Source of the DNA: JBCBWG01 sp036804185
Lineage (GTDB): Bacteria; Pseudomonadota; Alphaproteobacteria; Rhizobiales; Hyphomicrobiaceae
Direction of reading: 5' to 3'
Length of the DNA: 16,000 bases
NCBI GenBank assembly: GCA_050330095.1
Contig: JBHJOC010000049.1
Location: forward strand, 1-16,000
Positions 7,309-15,749 of this stretch are shown here, piece after piece (position 1 is the stretch's first letter; the number at the start of each line of letters is the position of its first letter). A model generated the notes under the pieces. That model was not told where the DNA came from. It did no database searches and worked only from the letters and a program-made list of their open reading frames with translations. The position numbers were made by a program, and so were the translations under genes.

Positions 7309-8097
7309 ATGGCTTTGAAAGTTCGCATCATCCCATGCCTCGATGTCAAAGATGGACGGGTCGTCAAAGGCGTAAACTTTGTTGATCTGATTGATGCTGG
7401 GGATCCGGTCGAGGCCGCGGCCGCCTACGACGCAGCGGGTGCTGACGAACTTTGCTTTCTTGACATCACGGCAAGCAGCGACGACCGAGGCATTCTGCTC
7501 GATATCGTCACGCGGACAGCCGAGCGCTGCTTCATGCCGTTGACGGTCGGCGGCGGCGTTCGGACCGTCAGCGATATCAAGGCCTTGCTCGATGCGGGCG
7601 CCGACAAGGTCTCGATCAATACCGCAGCCGTCTCAAACCGTGATTTCGTCGATGAAGCCGCGGAGAAGTTTGGCGCCCAGTGCGTCGTCGTTGCGATCGA
7701 TGCCAAAAGCGTCCGCACGGGATCGGGTGAGGCGCGCTGGGAGATTTTTACACACGGTGGTCGCAAATCCACCGGGCTCGACGCTGTCGACTACGCGTGC
7801 GACGTCGTCGGCCGTGGCGCTGGAGAACTATTGGTGACCTCCATGGATCGCGATGGCACCAAAAGCGGCTTTGACCTTGAGCTTACACACGCCATTTCAT
7901 CGGCCGTGACTGTTCCGGTCATCGCATCGGGCGGCGTTGGCACATTGGACCACTTGGTCGAGGGCGTGACGCGGGGCGGAGCCTCCGCGGTGCTCGCGGC
8001 ATCTATTTTTCACTTCGGCACGTTCACGATCGCGGAGGCCAAGAGCCACATGGCGAACCGGGGGCTTGCCATGAGGCTCGATGGGATCGTGTCGTGA
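7309..8097 (+). CDS. hisF: Imidazole glycerol phosphate synthase subunit HisF
   Basis: HisF is the cyclase half of IGP synthase. With ammonia from HisH it converts PRFAR to imidazole glycerol phosphate and AICAR. The 262-residue TIM barrel shows catalytic Asp12 (IIPCLDVKDGRVVKG) and Asp131 (VVAIDAK), phosphate-binding GGGVRT (81-86), and the late strands LLVTSMDRDGTKSGFD and PVIASGGVGTLDHL. Length is normal. No other his genes are in the window, so the gene is detached from the usual hisBHAF-type cluster or lies at its edge. AICAR made here feeds PurH, encoded later in the window on the other strand. Confidence 0.97.
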   Translation: MALKVRIIPCLDVKDGRVVKGVNFVDLIDAGDPVEAAAAYDAAGADELCFLDITASSDDRGILLDIVTRTAERCFMPLTVGGGVRTVSDIKALLDAGADKVSINTAAVSNRDFVDEAAEKFGAQCVVVAIDAKSVRTGSGEARWEIFTHGGRKSTGLDAVDYACDVVGRGAGELLVTSMDRDGTKSGFDLELTHAISSAVTVPVIASGGVGTLDHLVEGVTRGGASAVLAASIFHFGTFTIAEAKSHMANRGLAMRLDGIVS

Positions 8098-8135
8098 GGC
8101 CGCGCCGTCGGTGACACGGCCAGCAGACGTGTTTG

Positions 8136-8162
8136 GAGTGCGAGCCCCTTCGCTCGGCACTC
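8136..8162. terminator. Hairpin between convergent hisF and the exported-protein gene
   Basis: GAGTGCGAGC pairs with GCTCGGCACTC (10 bp with one bulged G) around a 6-nt loop, midway between two convergent stop codons. It could end transcripts from both sides. No strong T-run is present on either strand, so the assignment is tentative. Confidence 0.5.
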
Positions 8163-8179
8163 TGCCGTCGTGGGTCGAC

Positions 8180-8494
8180 TTACTGGTTCTGCCCTTGAGT
8201 TGGCGGCTCTGGGCTCTCATCTGCGAAATAGAGCTGCCCGTCCTCAATCTGGATGACGTCCTCGATCTCGAGCTCGTAAGGTTCAGGATCGCCCTCGAGC
8301 GTGACCTGACATGGCTCCTGGCAGAGGTCATCAACCTCCGCGCCCGGGCCGATCTCAACCTCGCTTGTGCGGTCACCCTGAATGATCTGCAGACGGTAGC
8401 TGCGGTCATCCTTGTTGATGATCGTCAGCGCGCTCGCAGCCGGAGCAGAGAGGCCGACGATCAACGCGCCGACCAGTACTGTAATGACCTTCAT
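8180..8494 (-). CDS. Small exported protein of unknown function
   Basis: The 104-residue product starts with a clear signal peptide: MK, a hydrophobic core VITVLVGALIVGL, and a plausible signal peptidase I site after ASA (residues 20-22). The mature part (LTIINKDDRSYRLQIIQGD and following) is rich in beta-type alternation, very acidic, with a Cys-x3-Cys pair (C58, C62 in DDLCQEPCQV) that could form a disulfide in the periplasm. The last 12 residues are Pro/Gln-rich. AAAGG lies about 10 nt upstream of the ATG. I recognise it only as the type of conserved hypothetical periplasmic protein seen in alphaproteobacteria; the function is unknown. It is convergent with hisF and divergent from the gene at 8911. 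Confidence 0.85.
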   Translation of the reverse strand: MKVITVLVGALIVGLSAPAASALTIINKDDRSYRLQIIQGDRTSEVEIGPGAEVDDLCQEPCQVTLEGDPEPYELEIEDVIQIEDGQLYFADESPEPPTQGQNQ

Positions 8495-8596
8495 GTCCGA
8501 TACGCCTTTCTCAGCGCACGATAAGCACGCTTGCCGCGTGCCGTGGGTTCAAACGCTGCTGTCCGGCAGCGGCCCATTCCACTCCGGCCAATCCAT

Positions 8597-8630
8597 GATC
8601 AATCGATAGGATCAATCCGTGCGATCGATC
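8597..8630. repeat. Three GATCRATC boxes at 13-bp spacing
   Basis: GATCAATC at 8597-8604 and 8610-8617 and GATCGATC at 8623-8630 start exactly 13 bp apart. They lie about 100 bp upstream of the exported-protein gene and about 280 bp upstream of the gene at 8911. Regular spacing suggests iterated binding sites, but the protein is unknown and the 8-bp unit is short enough that chance cannot be excluded. Confidence 0.4.
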
Positions 8631-8779
8631 GTTCAGAGCCGGGCGCGCTGCCGAAGCGCGCGACTGATGCTCGCGCGCGCGGCCTCGTGCAACTCAAATT
8701 TAAGGCGCAAGGCATCCCTCTCCCGCATTGCGAAATTTGCAAAACGTTCCCTTGACGTCGCGGCTTGAGCGCTCCACCT

Positions 8780-8804
8780 ATGTGAATGTGAAGCACATTC
8801 ACAT
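8780..8804. promoter_or_regulatory. Perfect 25-bp palindrome, likely operator
   Basis: ATGTGAATGTG (8780-8790) and CACATTCACAT (8794-8804) are exact inverted repeats separated by AAG. A centre-to-centre arm spacing of this kind and an AT-richer composition than the surroundings are typical of a dimeric repressor or activator site. It lies 106 bp upstream of the ATG at 8911. A TTGACG (8752-8757) precedes it by 22 bp, so the palindrome would overlap the -10/start region of a promoter there; I see no good -10. The 416-bp divergent region 8495-8910 otherwise contains the GATCRATC boxes and nothing else I can name. Confidence 0.6.
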
Positions 8805-8910
8805 TTGTCCGGTAGCCTGAGGTCAGCAGGGATGATTGGCAGTTTGCGTGCCGTGCGCCGGACAGCGGGCCACGCAGAACGCTGCAACAACGGGCGGAAG
8901 GAGTAGGCCC

Positions 8911-9375
8911 ATGACTGATATCGTCGCGCGCCTCGACACTTGGGGGCAGCCGGCCTGGATCGCGCTGATGGTCGTCGCGTTCGTCGTCTTCTGGCCAATC
9001 GGCCTAGCAATCTTGTTTTATCTGATCTGGAGTGGACGCATGGGATGTGGTCGAAATGGGAGCCGGGCTCGCTGGCAGCAACGGATGTCTGGGGCATTCG
9101 AAGACAAGATGAACCGTTGGCGCAGACAGGCGGAAGCCTTCGAGCCGACCGGGAATGCAGCCTTCGATGAGTATCGCGATGAGACGCTGCGGCGGCTCGA
9201 GGATGAGGCGCGCGAATTCACCTCGTTCTTGGAACGGTTGCGTATGGCCAAGGACCGTCAGGAGTTCGAGCAGTTCATGGCCGAGCGCCGCGCGAGGCCG
9301 CAAACCCCGCCCTCGGAAGCGGGCAATCCACAGGGCGGAACGCCCGGACCTGCCCCGTCGGGAATGGCGTTTTAG
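8911..9375 (+). CDS. DUF2852-type membrane protein
   Basis: The 154-residue product has a short N terminus, one strong membrane helix (about residues 15-40, IALMVVAFVVFWPIGLAILF), a basic stretch, then a helical, probably coiled-coil part: GNAAFDEYRDETLRRLEDEA and FLERLRMAKDRQEFEQFMAER (about residues 90-133). This combination is characteristic of the alphaproteobacterial DUF2852 family, whose function is not known. The tail is Pro/Gly-rich. The ATG at 8911 was chosen because GGAAGGAG lies 7 nt upstream and the conserved sequence begins right after it; the frame is open further upstream but without family sequence. It is preceded by a perfect palindrome and followed by another small membrane protein. 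Confidence 0.88.
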   Translation: MTDIVARLDTWGQPAWIALMVVAFVVFWPIGLAILFYLIWSGRMGCGRNGSRARWQQRMSGAFEDKMNRWRRQAEAFEPTGNAAFDEYRDETLRRLEDEAREFTSFLERLRMAKDRQEFEQFMAERRARPQTPPSEAGNPQGGTPGPAPSGMAF

Positions 9376-9419
9376 ACGCCCCGGTCATTGGCGGACGCAC
9401 GCCCTTATTGCTCAAGAAC

Positions 9420-9458
9420 CAGGGATCGTGCTGCGCCCACTGTGCGGCGCGGTCCCTG
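9420..9458 (+). other. 15-bp hairpin with three G-U pairs
   Basis: The arms 9420-9434 and 9444-9458 pair over 15 positions (CAGGGA...TCCCTG at the base), with three T opposite G positions on the plus strand, giving G-U pairs only in plus-strand RNA. The loop is 9 nt. It lies between the DUF2852 gene and the next small membrane protein gene and has no T-run. It could tune expression between the two cistrons. Confidence 0.45.
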
Positions 9459-9516
9459 AATTGCGTCTGGCGCGCTTCTTGGATGGTCTGTTAAGAGCAT
9501 CTTAAGGAGTGTTGCC

Positions 9517-9840
9517 ATGGCCGATCGTATCTCGCGTCTCACGTCGTTCACCCCCGTTTGGCGTCAAGGTGCCGATGAAGCGACGGTCGATGCCTTTCGC
9601 CTCGAGAGCTGGGCATTGGCTGAGCGTGCGTCCGTCGATCGAGATGCTGAAGCCAGCGAAGGCGACCGTCGTGTCCGCTGGATCGTGCGCCGTGCCCTTG
9701 CTGTGATCGGTGCGCTGGGAATCCTTGCTGGCGCTGTTGCCGTCGTGGCCCTGGCCTACGTGGTGAAAAGCAGCCTTGGCATCAATTTTTTCGACGAGCC
9801 GTCTTTCCTGCACGACTGGCTGTATGTGCCCCGCGTCTGA
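9517..9840 (+). CDS. Small single-pass membrane protein of unknown function
   Basis: The 107-residue product has a charged N-terminal half, a membrane helix at about residues 59-83 (ALAVIGALGILAGAVAVVAL), and a short C-terminal end GINFFDEPSFLHDWLYVPRV. A GIN-F-D...SPLHD-like ending of this type recurs in small alphaproteobacterial membrane proteins, but I cannot name a function. AAGGAG lies 7 nt before the ATG (9504-9509), an excellent ribosome-binding site that fixes the start. It follows the DUF2852 gene by 141 bp in the same direction and may share its transcript. Confidence 0.8.
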   Translation: MADRISRLTSFTPVWRQGADEATVDAFRLESWALAERASVDRDAEASEGDRRVRWIVRRALAVIGALGILAGAVAVVALAYVVKSSLGINFFDEPSFLHDWLYVPRV

Positions 9841-9997
9841 TCGTCAGCCGCAAACCTTGCTGAGACTGGCCACGAGTGAGGTGTCGCACCTGAATTGGCG
9901 GGTCCACGCATCGAGGTCGGTGTCAGCGAATGCGCGAGAATCGCCTCGGTCGGTCATCGCACTGGACAGCTGAATGGCGCCCGTCGGTCGATCGAGG

Positions 9998-10033
9998 CCA
10001 AGCCTTGACCCAAGCCTTGACCCAAGCCTTGAC
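9998..10033 (+). repeat. Three tandem copies of CCAAGCCTTGAC
   Basis: The 12-bp unit CCAAGCCTTGAC is repeated three times without change, ending 1 nt before the first ATG proposed for the crotonase gene. It either forms part of the leader (each unit carries a TTGAC, as in a -35 box) or, if translation starts at 9930, encodes a threefold Gln-Ala-Leu-Thr repeat. Slipped-strand expansion is the simplest origin. Confidence 0.85.
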
Positions 10034-10034
10034 G

Positions 10035-10871
10035 ATGACCCACATGGACCGGACTCCCATGACGAAGCCCAGCCTGTATCTCGGTGGTGAACTCGCGGTT
10101 GCGCGCGATGGCCACATCATGATCGTCGAAATCCGCAGGCCGCCGCACAACTTCTTCGATCGTGCGCTGATCGAAGCGATCGCCGACGCCTTCGAGGATG
10201 CGGACCGCGACGATTCGTGCCGCGCGATCGTACTGTGCGCGGAGGGGACGGCCTTCTGTGCCGGGGCAAGTTTCGGTGACCCGGATGCCTTCGATGCTGA
10301 CGGCAATGCACCCGGCGCGCCGGATGCAGGCGAGCTTCGCGGCCTCTACGATGCAGCAACGCGCCTGTTCGCCTGCGGCGTCCCGTGCATCGCAGCGGTA
10401 CAAGGGCCCGCGATTGGCGGTGGCTTCGGCCTTGCGATGATGGCTGATTTCCGCGTCACCTGCGACGAGGCAAGGTTTTCTGCCAACTTCACACGTCTTG
10501 GAATCCATCCTGGCTTCGGGTTGAGCGTCACGCTTCCACGGATTGTTGGGCAGCAGAGGGCTGCACTGGTGTTTGCGACCGCGCGCCGCATGACGGGCGG
10601 CGAAGCCGTGGAACTCGGTCTTGCCGACGTCCTGGTGCCGCACGCTGAAGTTCGGCGTGCCGCGATGACGTTGGCCCGGGAAATTGCTGCGAATGCGCCG
10701 CTCGCCGTGCGCTCGACCCGGGCAACGCTGCGCCGCGGACTGACCGAGGCGGTGCAGGCTGCAACCGAGATCGAGCTTGCAGAACAGGTCTGGTTGCGGC
10801 GCACCGCGGATTTCCGCGAAGGTATTCGCGCCTCACATCAGCGCCGTAAGCCCGACTTTTCGGCGACTTAG
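10035..10871 (+). CDS. Enoyl-CoA hydratase/isomerase (crotonase) family protein, atypical active site
   Basis: Crotonase-fold enzymes act on acyl-CoA thioesters. From the ATG at 10035 the product has 278 residues, with the two oxyanion-hole segments GTAFCAGASFG (71-81) and GPAIGGGFGLAMMADFRV (124-141), the TRLGIHPGFGLSVTLPRIVG block, and the C-terminal helical region. The two glutamates that catalyse hydration in classical enoyl-CoA hydratase are absent: Gly132 and Phe152 stand at those positions. It may therefore catalyse another reaction of the superfamily, and hydratase activity should not be assumed. ATGs at 10044 and 10059 are alternative starts and no ribosome-binding site decides; the frame is also open back to 9930 through a 12-bp tandem repeat. 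It converges with the GNAT gene. Confidence 0.88.
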   Translation: MTHMDRTPMTKPSLYLGGELAVARDGHIMIVEIRRPPHNFFDRALIEAIADAFEDADRDDSCRAIVLCAEGTAFCAGASFGDPDAFDADGNAPGAPDAGELRGLYDAATRLFACGVPCIAAVQGPAIGGGFGLAMMADFRVTCDEARFSANFTRLGIHPGFGLSVTLPRIVGQQRAALVFATARRMTGGEAVELGLADVLVPHAEVRRAAMTLAREIAANAPLAVRSTRATLRRGLTEAVQAATEIELAEQVWLRRTADFREGIRASHQRRKPDFSAT

Positions 10872-10912
10872 GATGACGCCTCGGCGCTCTCAACACGAGC
10901 GGTCTCAATGCG

Positions 10913-11428
10913 TCAGGGCCTGCCGCAGATCATGAACCAGCTCGGGCCTTGAACCGGGTCGTGCCAGACGCTCTGCCAAGCAAATCCGGCTCTCTCGTAG
11001 GCCCTGATCGCGCGCTCGTTCTCAACTGAGGCAAAGATGCAGACTGCAGGCGCGAGCGTCGTTGCAAAGACCTCGTCCCGGATCATTCTGAGAGCCTGCG
11101 ATCCAACTCCGCGCCCGCGTATGCCCTGGTCTGCGACGAACAGATCAATATCCCATGTTCCTGGCGGTAGCTCGGATGGGAGCTGCTCGCCCCAAAGGGT
11201 CGCATCGACGGCTTGGATGTAACCGACGTCACAGCCGTCGACCTCGATAATCCGTGCGAGGGCGTGTTCTGACTTCAGCGCTGCAAGGACGCCGCCTTCT
11301 GTTCGGGTGGCAGGCCCCCACCAGTCCTGGATTTCCTGCAGATTGAGCCAGGATCGGATCAGGTCCCAGTCACCAAGCGTCGCGGGTCGAAGGCGGATCT
11401 GCGGTGTTTCGCTCAAAGCCTTGGCCAC
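10913..11428 (-). CDS. GNAT acetyltransferase, AAC(6')-like / RimJ-RimL-like
   Basis: The 171-residue product has the GNAT fold: RLRPATLGDWDLIRSWLN, then WWGPATR (36-42), GYIQAVDA (69-76), WDIDLFVADQGIRGRGVGSQ (92-111, the acetyl-CoA pyrophosphate-binding loop with RGRGVG), and ENERAIRAYERAGF (136-149). The WLN...WWG element, the D-x-D-x-F segment and the C-terminal layout resemble aminoglycoside 6'-N-acetyltransferases of the AAC(6')-Ib group, but related chromosomal enzymes acetylate many other amines, so the substrate is unknown. It is transcribed leftward, about 200 bp downstream of purH, with a palindromic repeat in between. Confidence 0.88.
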   Translation of the reverse strand: MAKALSETPQIRLRPATLGDWDLIRSWLNLQEIQDWWGPATRTEGGVLAALKSEHALARIIEVDGCDVGYIQAVDATLWGEQLPSELPPGTWDIDLFVADQGIRGRGVGSQALRMIRDEVFATTLAPAVCIFASVENERAIRAYERAGFAWQSVWHDPVQGPSWFMICGRP

Positions 11429-11536
11429 GGTTCAAACTCCTGCCGTTGAGAGCCAGCACCGCGGGGCGGGCTCATACCGGCTTTCCGTCGTTCGTTGCGT
11501 CGTCTGACGAGGGTGACAGACGAACGCTTGGATCTG

Positions 11537-11609
11537 GTGCCGCTTTTCGATCAGAAGTCCCTGGCAGGCACGTGTTGCGGATGGTGCAGGGACTTCTGAA
11601 CAGCGGTAC
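11537..11609 (-). repeat. 73-bp palindromic repeat, copy B (3' of purH)
   Basis: Read on the minus strand this is the same element as at 3260-3332. The outer stem is GTGCCGC (11537-11543) / GCGGTAC (11603-11609, one G-T pair); the inner stem CAGAAGTCCCTG (11552-11563) / CAGGGACTTCTG (11587-11598) is perfect; the loop is 23 nt with spacers of 8 and 4 nt. Over 71 nt it differs from copy A at 7 positions. It lies 22 nt beyond the purH stop and has the same orientation relative to purH as copy A has to atpD. It also lies about 110 bp upstream of the GNAT start. Confidence 0.92.
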
Positions 11610-11631
11610 TTGCGCGCAGCAGACCCGCCTC

Positions 11632-13215
<1,584 letters not shown>

Positions 13216-13454
13216 GTCGGAACTCCCTGCCGCGGGCGGTGTGCGGCCGTCATCGATGGCAGAGGCAGTCGCAGCGACGACGAAGGTCGCGTGCCTGCCG
13301 GCCTGCCGTGGCATGGTCCGGCGCGGGCGACGGTGGCCCGGTCGCAGGTGTAGCCATGGCTGCCCACGATGCAACTGTTCTTCGAGGTCAAATTCTGGGC
13401 CGAGGTTGAGCCCACCGCATCATCGAGGTGCTTGGCGCTAGCGCGGCCCCGAGG
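13216..13454. other. Leader/intergenic region between heparinase-family gene and purH
   Basis: These 239 bp carry no gene I can support. Upstream in-frame codons of purH extend to 13374 but lack family sequence. On the minus strand I see the purH ribosome-binding site, but no clear promoter hexamers and no riboswitch that I recognise. A leader of this length leaves room for regulation of purH separate from the upstream gene. Confidence 0.4.
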
Positions 13455-15269
13455 TCAAGGCCCGGTCCGCTTCTCAAACAGCCACCGGACGTCGGCTTCG
13501 CCAGGGCAGAGCCCTCTGACGACGATTTGGAACGCCCTGGAGCGCGCTCCGCGTGCCGCCGGCCGACGCGAGTCCTCCACATAAACTTGCCCCACATCGC
13601 ACAAGAAGGCCCACGTCTGTCGCCCGTCTGCAAGGTGGATCAGAACTTCGTTGCGCGTATCGGTCGTCTCGATCTCGCACGACGGGGCAAGGTGAAAATG
13701 GATGGCGTAGGCAATGTCGGTCGAAAGGCGCAGCGGTCCGTGTGCTCCGTACAGCCGGTCGCGACCCCAGAGCTGCGTGCCATCCGTTGAAAGTTGGAGT
13801 TCGCGCCCGTGTCGGGCTCCAAACCGTCCGACGTACCCGTCGTGGGTCAAGGAAAGCCGGTGGGCATTGCGACCGTCGTGGTCTCCGGTTTGGAGCGTCG
13901 TGTTTGCCTGCCGCACATTGCCTGGACAGCACTCGACCTTCAGCCCGGGCGGCCGCGTTGCGCGTGGCCGGGGCGATGATGTTCTGATCGTCCTCACCCG
14001 ATCACCGTTGTCCTCCTCGCAAGCCATCAGAGACTGGCCATTCAACACCAGCGTACTGTGTGCCGAGGTGGCCCGGTACCAACCATCAGCCGGGGCTGGG
14101 TTTGGGGTCGTCGGTTCCTCGGCGCCGCAGTTGCAAATGATCTGACAGCCACCAGAACTGAACTCGAAGGAACCGAAACCCGCGAATACGGCGTGTGATG
14201 AGACCGACGTTGGAGCGCTCCCCGCATCGGCAATCAAAACCGTCGCGTCAGCGTGCAGGCGCGCGTAGCCTGAAGCCATCAGGCCCTGGACCGCTTGCGC
14301 GTCTGGATCGAGCTTTGAGGCGAGTGCCAAGAATTCCCGCGTCTCGAGCCCGACGCCGTTGAACCGTGCCAGCGTGAGTTCGCCCGTCCGCATCGAGCGC
14401 AGCCCAGATTGCAGGCGTCGGCGCGCAGAGGCGATCTCAACGGGTGGTTCGAGGTCGCGATAGGCATAGACGCGCAGCAGTGGGACGAGGTCGAGGATCA
14501 CCTCGAGGGTATCGGCTGCGTTGCGGCTGACGTGGATCCCGTCGGCATGGAACTGGTGCGACAGTTCACGTGCGAGGATGGTCTCGATGTCTTGGCGCAC
14601 GTGTTCCTCGACGGCGAGGCAGACCGCACCCGTGCACGTCGCGATCAGCACCGACAGGCGATCGCGATCGCTTTTAAGAGTATGCCACTGCGCACGCAGG
14701 CCATGGAGGTCATCTGCAATCGCGCGCAAGCGTCGCCCGTGCTCCTGCCCGTCGATGTCTCCAAGCACGAGATCGGCCTCGGTCAGCAGTGCAAGCAGTC
14801 GGCGGCCACGCCGTTCGGGGGGCAAGCTCGGCAGGCGGCGCGGATGGGCCTTGAAACACTGTGCAAGCCAGTCGACCGCCAACGCGTCGAGGCCTGCAGC
14901 CCGCAGCGCCGGAAGCCAGGCGAGTTCATCGCGGCAGGCAACGAGCGATGAATCGGTAAGTGTGATGTCGAAAGGTGTCTCGCCTTCTGCGAGCGGGACC
15001 CATTGGACGCCAACGCCGAACCGGCCGAGGGCTCCGTGGCTCGCAATCGAGCAGTCCGGTGGACGGATCCGTCCGGGAACCGCGATGAGCTGCTCACTCT
15101 CGTCGCCAAGGTAGCGCGACACATGAGACAGAGCTGACCGAGCGGAAGCAATGATATTGCCAACAACTTGCGGAAGGTCATCGGTTGCTCTGCCGTCAGC
15201 GCTGAAAGCGTTTCGGGCGAATGAGACAACAGGATCACGATGGGCCAATGGATGCTCCGTTTGCTGCAC
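13455..15269 (-). CDS. Heparinase II/III family protein (cytoplasmic, alphaproteobacterial type)
   Basis: The 604-residue product has the two-part layout of heparinase II/III-like proteins: a helical toroid-like N-terminal part (FDITLTDSSL, LAWLPALRAAGLDALAVDWL, PPERRGRRLLALLTEADLVL, LARELSHQFHADGIHVSRNA, LALASKLDPDA) and a beta-rich C-terminal part (SSGGCQIICNCGAEEPTTPN, DGWYRATSAHSTLVLNGQS, LTHDGYVGRFGARHGRELQL, LWGRDRLYG). The Asn-Cys-Gly and Ala-His-Ser-Thr motifs are typical of the family. No signal peptide is visible, so polysaccharide lyase activity outside the cell is doubtful; the role is unknown, although it commonly neighbours purH. The start used is GTG at 15269 with a poor ribosome-binding site; later starts within the first 40 codons are possible. 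It is slightly longer than most relatives, and the first 70 residues are divergent. Confidence 0.85.
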   Translation of the reverse strand: MQQTEHPLAHRDPVVSFARNAFSADGRATDDLPQVVGNIIASARSALSHVSRYLGDESEQLIAVPGRIRPPDCSIASHGALGRFGVGVQWVPLAEGETPFDITLTDSSLVACRDELAWLPALRAAGLDALAVDWLAQCFKAHPRRLPSLPPERRGRRLLALLTEADLVLGDIDGQEHGRRLRAIADDLHGLRAQWHTLKSDRDRLSVLIATCTGAVCLAVEEHVRQDIETILARELSHQFHADGIHVSRNAADTLEVILDLVPLLRVYAYRDLEPPVEIASARRRLQSGLRSMRTGELTLARFNGVGLETREFLALASKLDPDAQAVQGLMASGYARLHADATVLIADAGSAPTSVSSHAVFAGFGSFEFSSGGCQIICNCGAEEPTTPNPAPADGWYRATSAHSTLVLNGQSLMACEEDNGDRVRTIRTSSPRPRATRPPGLKVECCPGNVRQANTTLQTGDHDGRNAHRLSLTHDGYVGRFGARHGRELQLSTDGTQLWGRDRLYGAHGPLRLSTDIAYAIHFHLAPSCEIETTDTRNEVLIHLADGRQTWAFLCDVGQVYVEDSRRPAARGARSRAFQIVVRGLCPGEADVRWLFEKRTGP

Positions 15270-15606
15270 GGGGGGGACGCGGCTGGGCGGCCCCGGAACC
15301 GTCGGGCATCAGGTGCAATGAGGAGCGGCCTCGAGTGTCGAGCGCCGGTCATTACGGTCGGGCTAAGCCCGTCACGCAACACCTGAGCAACAGCGCGCGA
15401 CTCGCAACAAACGTGCGCATCACTGCGTAGGCGCGTCCGGTCAGGAGGGCAAGGCGCTGTGGGGGGCTGTTGGCGAAGTGTGCAAAGGTGCTGGCGCAGC
15501 ACCCAATCTGGCAATCGCGAAGCAATGCCGTCAGTTCGGATGTTGCTCCAAATTCCGGTATCATAGTGCACGGAATTGTTTGTTTTTCAGAGGAGTAGCG
15601 CATTTT
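15270..15606. other. Gene-free segment upstream of the heparinase-family gene
   Basis: I see no convincing coding sequence here; a minus-strand frame at 15352-15603 has no family features. Small hairpins occur at 15326-15347 (CGGCCTCGA / TCGAG-C-GCCG) and 15359-15371 (CGGGC / GCCCG, loop TAA). A 7-bp inverted repeat AATTCCG (15551-15557) / CGGAATT (15571-15577) is followed on the plus strand by a T-rich stretch (15578-15587), resembling a terminator, although no plus-strand gene precedes it. Confidence 0.5.
15560..15589 (-). promoter_or_regulatory. Possible promoter reading toward the heparinase-family gene
   Basis: On the minus strand TATGAT (15560-15565) matches the -10 consensus at five of six positions; TGAAAA (15584-15589) lies 18 bp upstream as a weak -35, or CTGAAA at 19 bp. 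It would give a leader of nearly 300 nt before the GTG at 15269. The match is suggestive only. Confidence 0.25.
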
Positions 15607-15652
15607 TTATCCGACCACTCGACCGCGATTGCGGCCACGTGTGGTCGGATAA
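15607..15652. repeat. Hairpin element with perfect 12-bp stem
   Basis: TTATCCGACCAC (15607-15618) pairs exactly with GTGGTCGGATAA (15641-15652). The 22-nt loop contains a further CCGC-GATT-GCGG hairpin (15623-15634). Stem and loop sizes match those of the neighbouring repeats, but the sequence is different. It starts a run of palindromic elements that continues to the end of the window. Confidence 0.8.
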
Positions 15653-15659
15653 TACTGCA

Positions 15660-15730
15660 GTACCCGCTTTCCGAAGTTCGCTTGTCAGTCTTGTCAGACG
15701 CCGAGACGAATTTCGGAAAACAAAGGGTAC
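15660..15730. repeat. Two-tier hairpin element (GTACCC...GGGTAC)
   Basis: The outer stem GTACCC (15660-15665) / GGGTAC (15725-15730) and inner stem TTTCCGAAGTTCG (15668-15680) / CGAATTTCGGAAA (15707-15719, one G-T pair) enclose a 26-nt loop, with asymmetric spacers of 2 and 5 nt. This is the same architecture as the 73-bp repeat with other sequence. Its right arm shares the exact 13-mer GAGACGAATTTCG with 15913-15925. GGTACGAG (15726-15733) can alternatively pair with CTCGTACC (15747-15754) in the neighbouring repeat. Confidence 0.8.
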
Positions 15731-15749
15731 GAGCAACACAATGACCCTC

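Noticed and set aside
13216..13374. 53-codon N-terminal extension of PurH
   Set aside because: Family sequence starts at the ATG at 13215, which has a good ribosome-binding site; the extension is Arg/Pro-rich without similarity I recognise.
14783..15571. Minus-strand 262-codon frame overlapping the heparinase-family gene, considered as evidence for a frameshift or alternative N terminus
   Set aside because: Family-like sequence (LIAVPGRIRPPDC, then TPFDITLTDSS) is continuous in the 13455-15269 frame, so no frameshift is needed; the other frame is Ser/Arg-rich without family features.
15551..15587. Hairpin plus T-rich stretch as a Rho-independent terminator on the plus strand
   Set aside because: The stem is only 7 bp with a 13-nt loop, the T-run is interrupted, and no plus-strand gene lies upstream to be terminated.
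15352..15603. Minus-strand 83-codon frame in the gene-free region
   Set aside because: No recognisable protein features, overlaps a promoter-like sequence and hairpins, and has no good ribosome-binding site.
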